DNA of 64,000 nt. Origin: Granulimonas faecalis (GTDB lineage: Bacteria > Actinomycetota > Coriobacteriia > Coriobacteriales > Atopobiaceae). The notes below the pieces were generated by a model. That model ran no database searches, was not told the DNA's origin, and worked only from the letters and a program-made list of their open reading frames with translations. The DNA lies in NCBI RefSeq assembly GCF_022834715.1, contig NZ_BQKC01000001.1, positions 904,501 to 968,500 of the forward strand, given 5' to 3'. Positions 47,117-56,200 of this stretch are shown piece by piece (position 1 is the stretch's first letter; every line of letters starts with the position of its first letter). The position numbers and the translations under genes are program-made.

Positions 47117-48379
47117 ATGGCCACTGAGACCCATTACTTCACCTCCGAGAGCGTTACCGAGGGGCACCCCGACAAGATCTGCGACCAGGTCTCCGACGCC
47201 ATCCTCGACGCCATTCTCGCCAAGGAGGCCGACCTCGAGGCCAAGGGCTACGTCTCCCCGTCGGGGCGCCACGCGAACGTGGACGCCGTCCGCTGCGCCT
47301 GCGAGACCTTCGTCACCACCGGCACCGTGCTCGTGGCCGGCGAGATCCGCACCCAGGCCTACGTGGACGTGCAGCACATCGCCCGCGACGTCATCCGCGA
47401 GATCGGCTACGACGACCCCGCCTACGGCTTCGATGCCGACACCTGCGGCGTCATCAACATGATTCACGAGCAGTCCCCCGACATCGCCATGGGCGTGGAC
47501 GAGTCCTACGGCGCCCAGCGCGGCGAGGCCGCCGAGCTCGAGGACCGCATCGGCGCCGGCGACCAGGGCATGATGTTCGGCTACGCCACCGACGAGACCG
47601 AGACCCTCATGCCCATGCCGGTCCACCTGGCCCAGCGCCTCTCCGAGCGCCTGGCCAAGGTGCGCAAGGACGGCACCGTGTCCTACCTGCGCCCCGACGG
47701 CAAGACCCAGGTCACCGTGCGCTACGAGGACGACGAGCCCAAGGCCGTGACCGCCGTGGTCCTCTCCACCCAGCACGACCCCTTGGTGGAGTCCATGGAC
47801 GTCATCAAGCACGACATGATCGAGCACGTCATCGCCCCGGTGCTCGACGGCGAGGGCATCGACTGGTCCGATGCCGAGATCTACGTCAACCCCACCGGCC
47901 GCTTCGTGGTGGGCGGCCCCATGGGCGACACCGGCCTCACCGGCCGCAAGATCATCGTCGACACCTACGGCGGCATGGGCCGCCACGGCGGCGGCGCGTT
48001 CTCGGGCAAGGACGCCACCAAGGTGGACCGCTCCGCCGCCTACGCCGCCCGCTGGGTGGCCAAGAACGTGGTGGCCGCCGGCCTCGCCAAGCGCTGCGAG
48101 GTGGAGCTCGCCTACGCCATCGGCGTGGCCTACCCCATTTCCGTTCTGGTGGACACCCATGACACCGGCGTGGTGCCCGACGCCGTGATCGAGCAGGCCG
48201 TCAAGGAGGTCTTCGACCTGCGCCCCGGCGCCATCATCCGCGACCTCAAGCTGCGCCGCCCGATCTTTCGCAAGACCGCTGCCTACGGCCACTTCGGCCG
48301 CGAGGACGCCGACTTCACCTGGGAGGCCACCGACAAGGCCGACGAGCTCAAGGCCGCCGTGGCCGCCCTCACCGAGTAG
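47117..48379 (+). CDS. metK: S-adenosylmethionine synthetase
   Basis: This enzyme makes S-adenosylmethionine from Met and ATP. The 420-residue protein has '[20 protein letters not shown]', the ATP-binding '[15 protein letters not shown]', '[20 protein letters not shown]' and '[20 protein letters not shown]'. The ATG follows AAAGGAG. In Actinobacteria metK commonly precedes priA, as here. SAM is also the cofactor for the methyltransferase half of the R-M enzyme and for the radical SAM protein in this window. Confidence 0.98.
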   Translation: MATETHYFTSESVTEGHPDKICDQVSDAILDAILAKEADLEAKGYVSPSGRHANVDAVRCACETFVTTGTVLVAGEIRTQAYVDVQHIARDVIREIGYDDPAYGFDADTCGVINMIHEQSPDIAMGVDESYGAQRGEAAELEDRIGAGDQGMMFGYATDETETLMPMPVHLAQRLSERLAKVRKDGTVSYLRPDGKTQVTVRYEDDEPKAVTAVVLSTQHDPLVESMDVIKHDMIEHVIAPVLDGEGIDWSDAEIYVNPTGRFVVGGPMGDTGLTGRKIIVDTYGGMGRHGGGAFSGKDATKVDRSAAYAARWVAKNVVAAGLAKRCEVELAYAIGVAYPISVLVDTHDTGVVPDAVIEQAVKEVFDLRPGAIIRDLKLRRPIFRKTAAYGHFGREDADFTWEATDKADELKAAVAALTE

Positions 48380-48422
48380 CCCCACGGCGATCCGGCGACC
48401 GGACGCCGGTCGCTCTACAACG

Positions 48423-48467
48423 GGCCGCGGCCGCCCCGACGATGGTTCGGGGAGGTTGCGGCCTTTT
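48423..48467 (+). terminator. rho-independent terminator after metK
   Basis: GGCCGC pairs with GCGGCC (48423-48428 with 48458-48463), with a second inner stem CCCCGA/TCGGGG, followed by TTTT. Confidence 0.8.
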
Positions 48468-48499
48468 CCGTGGGGGGGGCATCGCGGGCGGCCGGGGGG

Positions 48500-48669
48500 T
48501 CTGAAACCGCGGCTTCCGACGGGGACCGTCGCCACCGGGCGGCCTGAAATCGCGGTCGCGGACGGGGCTGTCGCCATCGGACGGCCCGGAACGGCCTGAA
48601 ATCGCGGTTTCAAGCCGCCTTGAGCCGGGGCGCCCGGGCCGCGGCGGTCCGAAACCGCGATTTCCGATA
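48500..48669. repeat. degenerate repeats with a GAAAYCGCGRTTTC palindromic core
   Basis: Four units with a common core begin near 48502, 48545, 48596 and 48651 (GAAACCGCGGCTTC, GAAATCGCGGTCGC, GAAATCGCGGTTTC and GAAACCGCGATTTC). Spacing is about 43-55 bp and each core is close to a dyad. Directly downstream (48680-48745) a second short motif of the form GACAGG...GTCG recurs. Together with the metK terminator they fill the 446-bp metK-priA gap; no gene is seen. A related core, AAATCGCGATTT, occurs at 61896-61907. Confidence 0.65.
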
Positions 48670-48825
48670 GGTGCGCCGGTCGACAGGGGCGTCGACACAG
48701 GCGCCGACAGGCGTGTCGCCAAGGGTGCCCGCCGACAGGTGCGCCGCCTTCGTGGCGCTTCCTGCCAAACGGCTCGGTGGGGCTACACTGGATGGTCCTG
48801 CCAGCCCCGGCCCCAGGGAGAGCCC

Positions 48826-51117
48826 GTGCCCTTCGCCTCCGTCGTCCTCGACATCCCCACCCGCGCCCTCACGGAGCCCTACGACTACCGGGTGCCCGAC
48901 CGCCTCGCCGGGCAGGTGGACGTGGGTGCCACGGTGCTCGTCACCTTCTCGGGCCGCTCCGCCGTGGGCTACGTGGTGGCCATGGACGAGGAGCCCCCGG
49001 CCGGTGTCGACCCCGCCAAGGTGCGCGACGTCGAGGAGGTGCTCGCCGCCCCGGCCTTCGACGGGGTGGCGGCACGGCTCGCCCTCTGGATGGCCCACGA
49101 GTACGCCGCACCCCCGGCCTCCTGCCTGAGGCTCCTCCTGCCGCCGGGCCAGACGGTCAAGGTGGTGCGCGACGACGGCTCGGGGCCCTGGCGCCTCGTC
49201 AACGAGCAGGTCAAGGCCGCCGACGACCGCTGGGTGCGCCTGGGCGAGGGGGCGGACGGGTACGAGCCGCGCAGGAACGCCGTGCGCCAGCGCGAGCTCC
49301 TCGCCGCCCTCGCCGAGGGGCCGCAGCGCCTCGCCGAGCTCAAGGCCGTGGTGCCGGGAGCCCAGGGGGCCGTGACGGCGCTGGCCAAGAAGGGCGTCGT
49401 GGTGGTGGAGGGCCGCCGCACCCAGGGACCGGCCACCACGCTCTCCAGCGCCCGGGCCGCCCATCCGGAGCGCCTGTCGGACGGCCAGGTGCAGGCCCTC
49501 GACGCCGTGGACGCCGCCGTGGCCGACGGCTCCGGCGGCGTGGTGCTCGTGGACGGCGTCACGGGGTCGGGCAAGACGGAGGTCTACCTCTCGGCCATCG
49601 AGCGGGTGCTCGGGCAGGGGAGGGGCGCCGTGGTGCTCGTGCCCGAGATCTCGCTCACGGCCCAGACCGTGGGCCGGTTCCGCAGCCGCTTCGGTGACAC
49701 GGTGTCCATCCTGCACTCGAGGCTCTCCACCGGCGAGCGCCGCGAGCAGTGGGAGCGCATCCGCTCCGGCGAGGCCCGCGTCGTGGTGGGCGCTCGCTCG
49801 GCGCTGTTCGCGCCCATGGCCGACCTCGGCCTCGTGGTGGTGGACGAGGAGCACGAGCACTCCTACAAGCAGGACCAGGCGCCCCGCTACCACGCCCGCG
49901 ACGTCGCCGCAGAGCTCGCGCGCCTGCGCGGGGGCGCCCTCGTGCTGGGGAGCGCCACGCCGTCCATGGAGGCGGTGTCCCGCTGCGCCCGCGGGTCGTG
50001 GCGCGGCGCGGCGTGGACGTCGGTGACCATGGAGGAGCGCCCCGGCGGGGCGACGCTGCCCGCGGTGCAGGTCGTGGACATGCGCAGCCAGTTTGCCGCC
50101 AACAACAACTCGCCGTTCTCGGCACCGCTCCGCAAGGCCCTGGTCGAGAACTTCGAGGCGGGGCACAAGTCTGTGCTGCTGCTCAACCGCCGCGGGTTCG
50201 CCACGTTCCTCATGTGCCGCGACTGCGGGTGCGTGCCCACGTGCCCGCACTGCTCCACGGCGCTCACCTACCACGAGCGCACCCATGAGCTCGCCTGCCA
50301 CTCCTGCGGGCGCACCTGGCCCCAGGCGGCGTTTCCCAACCCGTCCACGCACTGCCCGGCGTGCGGCAGCCGCTACCTCGCCGCCTACGGCGTGGGCACC
50401 CAGCGCGTGGAGGACGAGCTGCGGATGATGCTGCCCGACGCCCCCGTCGTGCGCATGGACGCCGACACCACCCGGGGCAAGGGGGCCCACCAGGCGCTGC
50501 TCGAGGAGTTCGACGCGGCGGACGGCGCGGTGCTCATCGGCACGCAGATGATAGCCAAGGGCCTGGACTTCCCCGAGGTCACGCTCGTGGGCGTCATCAA
50601 CGCCGACACCACCCTCAAGCTGCCCGACTTCCGCGCGTCCGAGAGGACCTACGACCTCCTGGAGCAGGTGGCGGGCCGCGCGGGCCGCGGCGAGGACCCG
50701 GGCCGCGTGCTGGTGCAGACCTACTGGCCCACGCACCCGGCCGTGACGTGCGTGGCCGGCCACGACCGCGCGGCGTTCAGGGCCTTCGAGCTGGCCGACC
50801 GCGAGGAGGCCGCCTACCCGCCGTTCAGGCGGCTGGGCAACGTGGTGGTGTCGGGCGTCAACGGGGCGCTCGTGGAGCGCGTGGTGGCCCAGATCGCCGC
50901 GGCGCTGCGCTCCCAGGCCGAGGGCGAGCAGGGCTGGCAGGTCGTGGGGCCGGCGGAGTGCGTGAAGGGCAAGGTGGCCGACCGCCTGCGGCGCCACGTG
51001 CTGGTGAAGGCGCCGGTGGACGGCGACCTGGGCGGCTTTCTGGCCAGGGCCTGCTCGGCGGTGGACAGCCGGGGCGTCTCGGTGGCCATCGACGTGGACG
51101 CCTACGACCTGCTGTAG
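48826..51117 (+). CDS. priA: primosomal protein N' (replication restart helicase PriA)
   Basis: PriA restarts stalled replication forks. The 763-residue protein has the N-terminal 3'-DNA-binding domain ('YDYRVPDRLAGQVDVGATVL'), Walker A 'VTGSGKTEVY', Walker B 'VVVDEEHEHSYKQ', and the zinc module between helicase lobes with four CXXC pairs ('CRDCGCVPTCPHC', 'CHSCG', 'CPACG'). Helicase motifs 'GTQMIAKGLDFPEV' and 'QVAGRAGRGEDPG' follow. The GTG start follows CAGGGAGAG. It is convergent with the Fic gene. In related genomes def-fmt-rsmB usually follows closely; here they are 11 kb away. Confidence 0.95.
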   Translation: MPFASVVLDIPTRALTEPYDYRVPDRLAGQVDVGATVLVTFSGRSAVGYVVAMDEEPPAGVDPAKVRDVEEVLAAPAFDGVAARLALWMAHEYAAPPASCLRLLLPPGQTVKVVRDDGSGPWRLVNEQVKAADDRWVRLGEGADGYEPRRNAVRQRELLAALAEGPQRLAELKAVVPGAQGAVTALAKKGVVVVEGRRTQGPATTLSSARAAHPERLSDGQVQALDAVDAAVADGSGGVVLVDGVTGSGKTEVYLSAIERVLGQGRGAVVLVPEISLTAQTVGRFRSRFGDTVSILHSRLSTGERREQWERIRSGEARVVVGARSALFAPMADLGLVVVDEEHEHSYKQDQAPRYHARDVAAELARLRGGALVLGSATPSMEAVSRCARGSWRGAAWTSVTMEERPGGATLPAVQVVDMRSQFAANNNSPFSAPLRKALVENFEAGHKSVLLLNRRGFATFLMCRDCGCVPTCPHCSTALTYHERTHELACHSCGRTWPQAAFPNPSTHCPACGSRYLAAYGVGTQRVEDELRMMLPDAPVVRMDADTTRGKGAHQALLEEFDAADGAVLIGTQMIAKGLDFPEVTLVGVINADTTLKLPDFRASERTYDLLEQVAGRAGRGEDPGRVLVQTYWPTHPAVTCVAGHDRAAFRAFELADREEAAYPPFRRLGNVVVSGVNGALVERVVAQIAAALRSQAEGEQGWQVVGPAECVKGKVADRLRRHVLVKAPVDGDLGGFLARACSAVDSRGVSVAIDVDAYDLL

Positions 51118-51128
51118 GTGGCGGCGGG

Positions 51129-51158
51129 CTTCGGTGAGCGGGTTTTCACTCACCGAAG
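51129..51158. terminator. symmetrical hairpin between priA and fic
   Basis: A 10-bp perfect stem (51129-51138 with 51149-51158) with a 10-base loop containing TTTT lies between two convergent genes. There is no outer T-run, so termination is uncertain. The 10-bp stem plus 10-base loop layout recurs in the hairpin array at 61.6 kb, at the other end of the accessory region. Confidence 0.5.
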
Positions 51159-51164
51159 GGTCGT

Positions 51165-52226
51165 CTACGGGCGGCCCGCGTCGCCCCTCCACAGGTAGGC
51201 GGACGACCTCCCCGACCCCAGCAGCTCCAGCAAGCCGTCGCGCCGGGCCTGCGCGAGCACCCTCTTGACCGTGATCTCGGAGATGTCTGGCAGGGCGGCC
51301 AAGATGTCCGCTTTCCGGAACGGGCCTTGGTGGAAGGCCATGAACTCGACGACCCTGTCGCCTTTGGATGTCGGGGCGCCTCCCCGGCCCTCGAGCCTCC
51401 GGCGAGCCTCTTGCTGGCACTCCGTCAAGGCCTCGAGGTGGAAGGCGAGAAACGGCCTCGGGTCCGACGCGTTCTCGTGCCATCCCATGGAGGATGCCTG
51501 CAAGGCGTCGTAGTACTCGGGACGACGGCGCTCTATGACGGCCTCGAGGGGGGAGTAGAGCACGGCGTCGTACCCGTCCTTGAGGAGCAGGAGCTGTGTC
51601 AGGATCCTGCTCATGCGTCCGTTGCCGTCCGAGAACGGGTGAATGCAGGTGAAGTCGAGGACGAAGGCGCCACAGAGGAGGAGCGGGCTAACGCCGCCGT
51701 CCTCATGAGCTGCCGACCATGCCCGGCAGAGCTCCTCCACGGCATCCGGTGTCCTGCTTGCGGAGACGGGCTTGAACCTCGTGGAGAGGGCGCCGTCGGG
51801 CCCGACCTCCGCGATGACGTTGTCGCTGTCCTTGAAACGGCCCCCGATGGACTCCCCGCTCCTTCTGTAAAGGTCGCGGTGCAGCTGGAGGATGAGCCCG
51901 GGAGTGGGCTCCATGGCGCCGTGGTTCTCCTGTACGAGGGTGAGCGCGTCCCTGTAGCCCGCGATCTCACGCTCGTCATGGGTGCGCGGCGCTGCAATGC
52001 CTCCGGCCACGGCAAGGCCGCGTTCGGGCGTGGTACGGATTCCCTCGATGGCGTTGGAGGCCAGGGTGCTCATGATCCTGGTGTCTGATGCCATGGAGGA
52101 GAGGGGTGCGGCCCTTCCGTCACTGACAGCCTCCCATCCGCCGCGTCCGCGTTCGGTCTCTGCGAGGAGCCCAAGGATGGTCGGGTCCGATGCAAGCTCT
52201 GGCCAGGGGTACTCGAAGAGGTGCAT
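51165..52226 (-). CDS. Fic family protein (class II, with inhibitory motif and C-terminal winged helix)
   Basis: This 353-residue Fic-domain protein has the core 'HPFSDGNGR' (residues 196-204) for transfer of AMP or another nucleotide group to a hydroxyl side chain. The N-terminal 'SNAIEG' (57-62) matches the (S/T)xxxE inhibitory motif, here preceding the Fic core, so it is a self-inhibited class II member. The C-terminus (about 280-345) looks like a winged helix ('DISEITVKRVLAQARRDGLL'). Such proteins may bind their own promoter, and there are GGTATCAT repeats upstream. AAGGAG precedes the ATG. The target is unknown. It is the first gene of the accessory region. Confidence 0.92.
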   Translation of the reverse strand: MHLFEYPWPELASDPTILGLLAETERGRGGWEAVSDGRAAPLSSMASDTRIMSTLASNAIEGIRTTPERGLAVAGGIAAPRTHDEREIAGYRDALTLVQENHGAMEPTPGLILQLHRDLYRRSGESIGGRFKDSDNVIAEVGPDGALSTRFKPVSASRTPDAVEELCRAWSAAHEDGGVSPLLLCGAFVLDFTCIHPFSDGNGRMSRILTQLLLLKDGYDAVLYSPLEAVIERRRPEYYDALQASSMGWHENASDPRPFLAFHLEALTECQQEARRRLEGRGGAPTSKGDRVVEFMAFHQGPFRKADILAALPDISEITVKRVLAQARRDGLLELLGSGRSSAYLWRGDAGRP

Positions 52227-52240
52227 GGAGGGCTCCTTTC

Positions 52241-52292
52241 GGTATCATGTGGGCTAGATTGGTATCATATATGCAAATCATGATACTGATAC
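52241..52292. promoter_or_regulatory. GGTATCAT repeat cluster between fic and the recombinase
   Basis: GGTATCAT occurs at 52241-52248 and 52261-52268, spaced 20 bp (two helical turns). The inverted form ATGATAC lies at 52280-52286 and TGATAC at 52287-52292. On the minus strand TATGAT within the 52261 copy can serve as the -10 of fic, so a protein bound to the repeats would block it. The divergent recombinase promoter is about 50 bp away. Confidence 0.5.
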
Positions 52293-52322
52293 TGCACCGG
52301 TCCTGCCAGCCCTCCCAAAACA

Positions 52323-52342
52323 GAACAGATGTACGCTATACT
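52323..52342 (+). promoter_or_regulatory. -10 of the recombinase gene with an imperfect SOS-type box
   Basis: TATACT (52337-52342) is a good -10 hexamer. GAACAGATGTAC (52323-52334) lies just before it and differs by one base from GAACN4GTTC. The mismatch makes LexA control uncertain. Confidence 0.35.
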
Positions 52343-52413
52343 GGAGAGAGAGACCCCCTCCCGCGTCGCCCCGGTGCCGCGTCTTTGCCCATGGATCGCG
52401 AGGGGAGGGCTCC

Positions 52414-53028
52414 ATGGACCACCGTTCCTTCGGCTACGCGCGCGTGTCGTCCGCAGACCAGAACCTCGACCGCCAGCTTGACGCCTTCGCGGAGCTGGGG
52501 CTCGACGCCGTGTACGAGGACAAGGCCAGCGGCAAGGACTTCGACCGCCCGGGGTGGCGCCGTCTCAAGCGGCGGCTCAGGGCGGGCGACGTCCTCTACG
52601 TGCTGAGCATCGACCGCATCGGCCGCAACTACGACGAGATAATCGCGGAGTGGCGCGAGCTCACGCGCGACAGGGGCGTGGACATCGTGGTGCTCGACAT
52701 GCCGCTGCTGGACACGCGCTCGGACGCCGAGGGCGTCACGGGCGCCTTCATCTCGGACATCGTTCTCCAGCTCCTCGCCTACGTGGCCCATCTCGAGAGG
52801 GAGAAGATCCGCGAGCGGCAGGCCCAGGGCATCGCCGCCGCACGGGCCCGCGGCAAGCACCTCGGGCGCCCCAGGATCGCGCGCCCCGACTGCTACGAGG
52901 CCGTGAGGGAGGAGTTCCTCCGCGGCGACCTTACCCGCAGGCAGGCGGCCCGTCGCCTCCAAGTGAGCGTCTCGACCTTCGACCGTTGGAGGGCCGAGGA
53001 CGGTGCCTGCGCCCAGACGGCCGGTTGA
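52414..53028 (+). CDS. small serine recombinase, DNA invertase/resolvase type
   Basis: This 204-residue recombinase has the N-terminal catalytic domain with the nucleophile Ser12 in 'GYARVSSADQN', the conserved 'LDRQLDAF', 'SIDRIGRNYDEI' and 'VVLDMPLLDTR'. The E helix 'AHLEREKIRERQAQGIAAAR' follows, then a C-terminal helix-turn-helix ('DLTRRQAARRLQVSVSTFDR'). This subclass, with 'DMPLLDTR', belongs to the Hin/Gin/Pin-like invertase group rather than the large serine integrases. It ends about 40 bp before one of two inverted sites and is a candidate to invert the DNA between them. The ATG follows GAGGGGAGGG. No other transposase gene is present. Confidence 0.92.
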   Translation: MDHRSFGYARVSSADQNLDRQLDAFAELGLDAVYEDKASGKDFDRPGWRRLKRRLRAGDVLYVLSIDRIGRNYDEIIAEWRELTRDRGVDIVVLDMPLLDTRSDAEGVTGAFISDIVLQLLAYVAHLEREKIRERQAQGIAAARARGKHLGRPRIARPDCYEAVREEFLRGDLTRRQAARRLQVSVSTFDRWRAEDGACAQTAG

Positions 53029-53070
53029 CCGGGAACGGTGGGACCGTCTGCGCTTCTCCTGTGAACTTCG

Positions 53071-53194
53071 CAGAACGTAGTCGTTTTGAGGAGCCCCCTC
53101 AAGCGCCTTCTCGAGTGCTGACCCGCCGCGAAATGTGCAGGTAGTTGCTTCGGTTCATTTTCAGATAATACCCTCTCAAAACGACTACCTTTTC
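53071..53194. repeat. inverted repeat bounding a candidate invertible promoter
   Basis: A perfect 14-bp sequence (53077-53090) recurs inverted at 53175-53188. Each copy extends into an imperfect dyad around TAGT/ACTA: left CAGAACG-TAGT-CGTTTTG (53071-53088), right CAAAACG-ACTA-CCTTTTC (53177-53194). Such half-sites around a short asymmetric centre are the layout of small-serine-recombinase crossover sites. The segment between them (about 0.1 kb) ends with TTGCTT (53145-53150) and TAATAC (53166-53171), a suboptimally spaced promoter facing the R-M gene. Confidence 0.6.
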
Positions 53195-53237
53195 GTGACC
53201 TTGGGCCACCCGCCGCGTCCGTTCGAAGGACGCAAGC

Positions 53238-56200
53238 GTGGGAGAGAGCCAGGTCAACCTATCTGTCCGCGAGGTCTTCGACCGTATCGTCGCGGAGTCC
53301 GTCAACAAAAAGGACCAGGGCACCGCCTGGGAGCGGGCCGTCAAGTTCTTCCTTGAGAACGACCCGCTCTATGCCGACAGGTTCGACGGCGTCTGGATGT
53401 GGGCCGACGCCCCCACCAACAACGGCAAGCAGGACGTGGGCATCGACCTCGTGGCCCGTGACGCCAAGACCGGCGAGTACTGGGCCATCCAGGCCAAGTG
53501 CTACACGGACGCCGCCTTGTCCGAGGGCTCCGTGGCCACCTTCTTCATGCAGGCCACGGAGGACGTCTACACCTACCGGGTCCTTGCGGACACCGCCGTA
53601 AAGCTCACCAAGAACCTCGAGGCCTACATCAACGAGCACGACAACGTCGTGCGCATCGGCCTCGACGACATCGAGCGGTCCAACCTCCCGTGGCAGGACT
53701 TCTACACCAACGGCATGCACCTCACCTGCGAGGAGGTGCGGCAGGGCCGCGAACGCCTGGTCTTTGAGCCCCGCAAGCATCAGCGCAGGGCCATCGACGC
53801 CGTCAAGGCCGAGTTCGAGACGGCCGACCGCACCACCCTCGTCATGGCCTGCGGCACCGGCAAGACCCTCACGGCCCTGCGCCTGGCCGAGGAGCTCGTG
53901 CCAGGCGGCACGGTGCTCTTCCTCGCCCCGTCCATCAGCCTCGTGGCCCAGTCCATGCGCGACTGGGCCGAGCAGGTGCGCGGCCGTCTCAACTCCTACG
54001 TGGTGTGCTCCGACCCCAAGGCGTCGAGCCTGGGCAAGGGGGACCCGGCCGAGGTGGCCGAGTCCTACGGCACCCTCTCCATGGTGCCGTATCCCGCCAC
54101 CACCAACTCGGGCCTTCTGGCCTCGCGCTTCCGCGCCGACCCCGGCGCCCTCAACGTCGTCTTCTCCACCTACCAGTCCATCGACGTCATCCATGAGGCC
54201 CAGGAGGCGGGCCTGCCCTCCTTCGACCTCGTGATCTGCGACGAGGCCCACCGCACCACGGGCCGCATGCACGGCGAGGACGGCAAGGCCGACGAGACCG
54301 CCTTCGTGCGCGTCCACGACAACGCCTGGATCGACGCCCGGCGCCGCCTCTACATGACGGCCACGCCCCGGGTCTACCAGACCAAGGACGACGAGAAGCT
54401 CGCCGGCATGGCCAAGGTCTCCGACGGACTCGTGGCATCCATGGACAACCCCGAGGTCTACGGCCGCATCTGCCACCGGCTCTCCTTTGGGGCCGCGGTC
54501 AGCCAGGGCCTGCTCACCGACTACAAGCTCGTGGTCATGCAGGTCGACCAGTCCATGATGCCGCGGTCGATCCAGCGCCTCGTCGCCAACAACGCCAACG
54601 AGATCGAGATGCCCGACGCCGCGCGCTTCCTCGGCGTGTGGAAGGCGCTCTTCGACCGCACCCATGCCGGCGGCGTCATGGATATCGAGGGCGCCGGCGT
54701 CGTCGAGGGCGAAGACACCCGTCGCGTGCTGCACCATGCCATCGCCTTCGCGGCCAACATCGCCGCGTCCAAGTTCCTCTCCGACCAGTTCCAGCATGTG
54801 GTGGACGCCTACCTCCAGGGCATGGAGGAGGAGGGCTCGGACTCCGGTGACGGCGGCCGTCACGTGCGGGTGGACGTCAGGCACGTGGACGGCACCATGA
54901 CCGCCCCGGAGCGCGCCGAGCGCCTCGACTGGCTTGCGGGCGGCGATGACGACGACGTCTGCCGAATCCTCTCAAACGCACGCTGCCTCTCCGAGGGCAT
55001 CGACGTGCCAGCCCTCGACGCCGTCGTCTACCTCTCCAAGCGTCGCAGCAAGGTGGACATCATCCAGTCCGTCGGGCGCGTCATGCGCACGTCGGCGGGC
55101 AAGCGCTACGGCTACATCATCATCCCCATCTTCGTGGCGGACGGCAGCGACCCCGGCGAGGCCCTCTCGTCCAGCCGCGAGTACGGCCGCATCTGGGATG
55201 TGGTCTCGGCCCTGCGCTCCCACGACGAGCGCCTGGACGCCAAGATCAACGCCGCCTCCCTGGGCGACTCCGAGCCCCTCAAGGAGGTCGTCGAGTTCGA
55301 GGTGCTCGACCCCTCCCGCCTCGACAGGCCCAAGAACGTCGCGCACCGCGCTCACCGGGTGGGGGAGGACGCCCGCGACGAAGACTACGAGCCCACGGCC
55401 CCCGAGAAGCTCAAGCGCGGCGAGGTGGACCCCAACCAGGGGCAGCTCCTCCTGGGCGAGGACGAGGACTCCCTCCAGGAGATGGCCCGCGCCATCCGCG
55501 CCCAGATCGTGCGCAAGTGCGGCACCAAGATCTACTGGAACGAGTGGGCGGGCGATGTCGGCGCCGTCACCCGGGCCCGGGCCGACCAGATTCGCTCCCT
55601 CGTGGCCGAGCCGGGCGAGGCGGCCGACGCCTTTGACGGATTCCTCACCGGTCTCCGGGACACCCTGAACCCCGACTACGACGCGGACCGCGCCGTGGAC
55701 GTGCTGGCCCAGCACGAGGTGACCAGGCCCATCTTCGACGCCCTGTTCAACCAGGACCAGGTGCGCGAGGGCAACCCCATCGTGGCCGGCATCGACCGCG
55801 CCCTGACGGCCCTCTACGACGCGGGCCTCAGGTCGTCGCTGGACAGCCCCGAGCTCAACGACCTCTACTCCCAGGTGCGTGTCATCGCCTCCCAGGTGCA
55901 GAGCGACGCCGCCAAGCAGAACCTCATCAAGGAGCTCTACAACGACTTCTTTGCCGCGGCCTTCAAGGGCACCGCCGAGGAGCTGGGCATCGTGTACACG
56001 CCCGTGGAGGTGGTGGACGCCCAGCTCCACATGGTGCAGAGGGCCCTTGAGCGGGAGTTCGGCCAGCATCTCGGCGACAGGGGGGTGCACGTCCTCGACG
56101 GCTTTGCCGGCACGGGCACCTACCTCACGCGCCTCATCGAGGACCCCACCCTCATCTCGGACGAGGACCTGCCCTACAAGTACGAGCACGACCTGCACTC

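Noticed and set aside
52414-53028. Large serine integrase or transposase marking a prophage or ICE
   Set aside because: The protein is only 204 residues with a simple C-terminal HTH, no recombinase zinc-ribbon domain is present, and no phage or conjugation genes are seen.
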